From BM714 sp964484935 (GTDB taxonomy: Bacteria; Bacillota; Clostridia; Peptostreptococcales; BM714): a DNA stretch of 7,031 nucleotides. How positions within the stretch are numbered: position 1 is the first letter of the stretch; every line of letters starts with the position of its first letter. The stretch is from positions 1-7,031 of the forward strand of contig CAZAFW010000070.1 of NCBI GenBank assembly GCA_964484935.1, read 5' to 3'. Both the position numbers and the translations under genes were made by a program. The notes below the pieces were generated by a model that saw only the letters and a list, made by a program, of their open reading frames with translations, was not told the DNA's origin and did not search any database. Of this stretch, positions 5,812 through 7,031 are shown piece after piece.

Positions 5812-6696
5812 TCATAGTCCTTGTGTGCTTAATAGTTTCAGATTATAGATCAGCAAAATCAAAGAGAAGCCGTAAACAAGCACCAGTCGAATTAGCACCT
5901 TGTCGCCAAGCAGCACTTCTGCGGGATCGGCATAGCTGTCGCCTTCTATATTCACGCTGTATCTTTTGCAAATCAACATTACAAGAGGAACTGTCCAAAT
6001 CAAATATATGCTCTTGTTTCCCGAATCGCCGGGAGCGATGCACCATAAAGAGTAGAAGACAATGCTAAGTGCTAAAGAAATATACATCATCTTATCCAAA
6101 AACTTTTCCGTGTAATACTTCAATACAGTTCTTGCCGTTTTGCTGTTTTTTCTGATTTCATTTCTTCTTTTTCCCAATGCGAGATAAAAAGAAGTTGCAA
6201 CAACAGTCAAATACAGCCAGCTGGAAATAGCAATGCCAACGATTGCCCCACCATATGACACCCTTAAAACAAAACCTGCAACAATAATCGAAATGTCTAC
6301 AAAAGGGATGTTCTTCAAACCAAAGCTGTATCCTGAATTTATCAATGCATACACAATCAAAAATAGCCATGAAAAAGGAGAATTGTTCCATGCGGCATTC
6401 ATGGCGACAGCTGCAAAGCCTAGCGCCGCCGCCAAAACAGCCGCATTCTTTACGCCTATTTCCCCGGACGCCAACGGCCTGTTTTTTTTGACAGCATGTT
6501 TTCTGTCATATTCCAAATCGCAAATATCATTTACTATGTACACGGCTGATGCAAGCAAAGAGAAGGTTGCAAACCCAAGCAGCGACCTTGACAAAAAATA
6601 AAAATCAAACAATTTGCCGGCAAACACAATCGGTAAAAATACCAGCAGGTTTTTTATATAATGCCTGATGCGCATCAACCTCAGATAATTCGCCAT
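5812..6696 (-). CDS. UbiA-family prenyltransferase, decaprenyl-phosphate phosphoribosyltransferase-like
   Basis: This integral membrane enzyme of 294 residues is close in length to mycobacterial Rv3806c (about 300), which transfers 5-phosphoribose from PRPP to decaprenyl phosphate. The first Asp motif is VNDICDLEYD (N56, D57, D60, D64), followed by KNRPLASGEI (71-80). The second conserved region is YSFGLKNIPFVD (123-134) with D134, then GFVLR (141-145). LALGKRRNEI (172-181) is typical of the phosphoribosyltransferase branch rather than the quinone-making UbiA branch. About nine membrane helices can be traced. ATG at 6696 has AAGGGGAG (6703-6710) with 6-nt spacing. It is the first gene of the four-gene operon, and its TGA is followed 2 nt later by the preferred start of the HAD-GtrA gene. 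A phosphatase and a GtrA domain next door support a lipid-linked pentose pathway rather than quinone synthesis. The substrate is inferred. Confidence 0.88.
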   Translation of the reverse strand: MANYLRLMRIRHYIKNLLVFLPIVFAGKLFDFYFLSRSLLGFATFSLLASAVYIVNDICDLEYDRKHAVKKNRPLASGEIGVKNAAVLAAALGFAAVAMNAAWNNSPFSWLFLIVYALINSGYSFGLKNIPFVDISIIVAGFVLRVSYGGAIVGIAISSWLYLTVVATSFYLALGKRRNEIRKNSKTARTVLKYYTEKFLDKMMYISLALSIVFYSLWCIAPGDSGNKSIYLIWTVPLVMLICKRYSVNIEGDSYADPAEVLLGDKVLIRLVLVYGFSLILLIYNLKLLSTQGL

Positions 6697-6718
6697 GCCA
6701 AGCTCCCCTTGTCAATAA

Positions 6719-6747
6719 TTTTTATCCCTTCTGGTCTCGCTGGTCAA
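6719..6747 (-). promoter_or_regulatory. Candidate sigma-A promoter just upstream of the operon
   Basis: On the minus strand TTGACC (6747-6742) and TAAAAA (6724-6719) are separated by 17 bp. Transcription would begin near 6712, giving a very short leader with the ribosome binding site at 6703-6710. The -35 matches 5 of 6 consensus bases and the -10 matches 4 of 6. Confidence 0.4.
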
Positions 6748-6763
6748 TTTGTTTATTCTCTTA

Positions 6764-6772
6764 ATCATAGCA
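6764..6772 (-). promoter_or_regulatory. Candidate extended -10 promoter for the operon
   Basis: TGCTATGAT on the minus strand is a good extended -10 (TG, one base, TATGAT). It would give a leader of about 60 nt for the UbiA-like gene. No -35 hexamer is seen at the proper distance. It competes with the candidate at 6719-6747; both may be used. Confidence 0.4.
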
Positions 6773-6889
6773 TGTCAGTACGTCTTCCGCTTTTTTCTTT
6801 TGCCTTCATTGCATTCGTATCTCATCAAGGTAATTTTACAGCATTACAGGACACATGTGAAGCGGCAACACCATGCCCTGCTCTAATTT

Positions 6890-6932
6890 AAAGAAGAACG
6901 GCACCCGCCAAAACAAATCGGCAGGTGCCATT
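6890..6932 (-). terminator. Second copy of the DUF2202-type terminator hairpin
   Basis: On the minus strand GGCACCTGCC (6929-6920) pairs with GGCGGGTGCC (6909-6900) around a 10-nt loop, with one U·G wobble. Three more pairs (AAU with GUU) extend the stem outward. It is followed by CTTCTTT, a broken T tract. As with the copy at 925-958, the wobble pairs only in minus-strand RNA, so it works leftward. It lies about 200 nt upstream of the UbiA-like gene and just downstream of the promoter copy at 6953-6985. Confidence 0.65.
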
Positions 6933-6946
6933 ATTCTTTAAGTCAT
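6890..6946 (-). ncRNA. Possible short transcript from the gene-less promoter-terminator pair
   Basis: The promoter copy at 6953-6985 would start RNA near 6946, and the terminator hairpin ends at 6900, leaving an RNA of about 55-60 nt that is mostly the hairpin. The only start codon in its 5' part gives a two-codon frame (ATG ACT TAA). It may be a small RNA, a leader that sometimes reads through into the operon, or an inert relic. Transcription is not shown by sequence alone. Confidence 0.3.
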
Positions 6947-6952
6947 TTTTCT

Positions 6953-6985
6953 ATATTGCCCGGCATTGTGACGGATTTGTGACGG
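6953..6985 (-). promoter_or_regulatory. Second copy of the 11-bp tandem operator promoter
   Basis: CCGTCACAAAT and CCGTCACAATG (6985-6964, minus strand) are adjacent 11-bp direct repeats followed by 5 bp and CAATAT as the -10 (6958-6953). By hand alignment 47 of 56 columns match the DUF2202 promoter region, with spacing shorter by 1 bp. The two half-sites agree with each other better here (CCGTCACAA twice) than in the DUF2202 copy. Confidence 0.6.
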
Positions 6986-6997
6986 GTCGATTTACTC

Positions 6998-7026
6998 CAT
7001 TTTTTGGACTAAAAAATGTCTGTCCC
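6998..7026. repeat. Inverted repeat at the window edge
   Basis: CATTTTTT (6998-7005) pairs with AAAAAATG (7011-7018) around the 5-nt loop GGACT, and GGAC (7006-7009) can alternatively pair with GTCC (7022-7025). It is upstream of the operator copy. The window ends before its full extent is clear. Confidence 0.4.
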
Positions 7027-7031
7027 TTTTT

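Noticed and set aside
5812..6696. Reading the UbiA protein as a menaquinone or heme prenyltransferase
   Set aside because: The KNRPLASG and ALGKRRNEI blocks and the phosphatase/GtrA/GT-C neighbours fit the phosphoribosyltransferase branch better, though a tree is needed to settle it.
1..7031. CRISPR array, tRNA, rRNA, toxin-antitoxin pair or phage module
   Set aside because: I found no regularly spaced repeats, cloverleaf, rRNA-like block or small paired genes on either strand.

Overview
The window looks like a chromosomal segment of a Bacillota bacterium, probably a member of Clostridia, with a moderate GC content (low to mid 40s % by eye). The reasons are strong purine-rich Shine-Dalgarno sites, GTG as well as ATG starts, and a DUF4846 and a DUF2202 protein, both common in Clostridia. 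I cannot name the genus. All recognised genes lie on the minus strand. I see no tRNA, rRNA, CRISPR array or intact mobile element.

Layout from low to high coordinate: (1) 1-809, a DUF4846 exported protein whose 3' end runs off the window. (2) 925-1896, a complete monocistronic locus: a promoter with an 11-bp tandem operator, a secreted DUF2202 ferritin-like protein with a long Gly-rich tail, and a rho-independent terminator. (3) 1897-2255, a gene-poor stretch holding a perfect 9-bp hairpin and an IS3/IS150-like terminal inverted repeat. (4) 2256-6696, a four-gene operon transcribed leftward: a UbiA-family (decaprenyl-phosphate phosphoribosyltransferase-like) enzyme, a HAD phosphatase fused to a GtrA flippase domain, an extended SDR epimerase/dehydratase, and a GT-C membrane glycosyltransferase. 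(5) 6697-7031, an intergenic region carrying a second copy of the DUF2202 promoter/operator joined almost directly to a second copy of its terminator, with no gene between them.

The operon reads as one pathway. A polyprenyl-phosphate receives 5-phosphoribose from PRPP (UbiA-like), the phosphate is removed (HAD domain), the sugar may be modified (SDR), the lipid-linked pentose is flipped (GtrA domain), and a GT-C enzyme moves it onto an outer-surface acceptor. This parallels the mycobacterial decaprenyl-phospho-arabinose route but uses different enzymes for the phosphatase and epimerase steps. The assignment is by family and context; substrates are inferred.

The most unusual non-coding signal is the promoter-terminator pair at about 6890-6990. 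By hand alignment it matches both flanks of the DUF2202 gene at over 80% identity, as if a second DUF2202 locus lost its whole coding region between two ATAGAAA microhomologies. It may now encode a transcript of about 55-60 nt.
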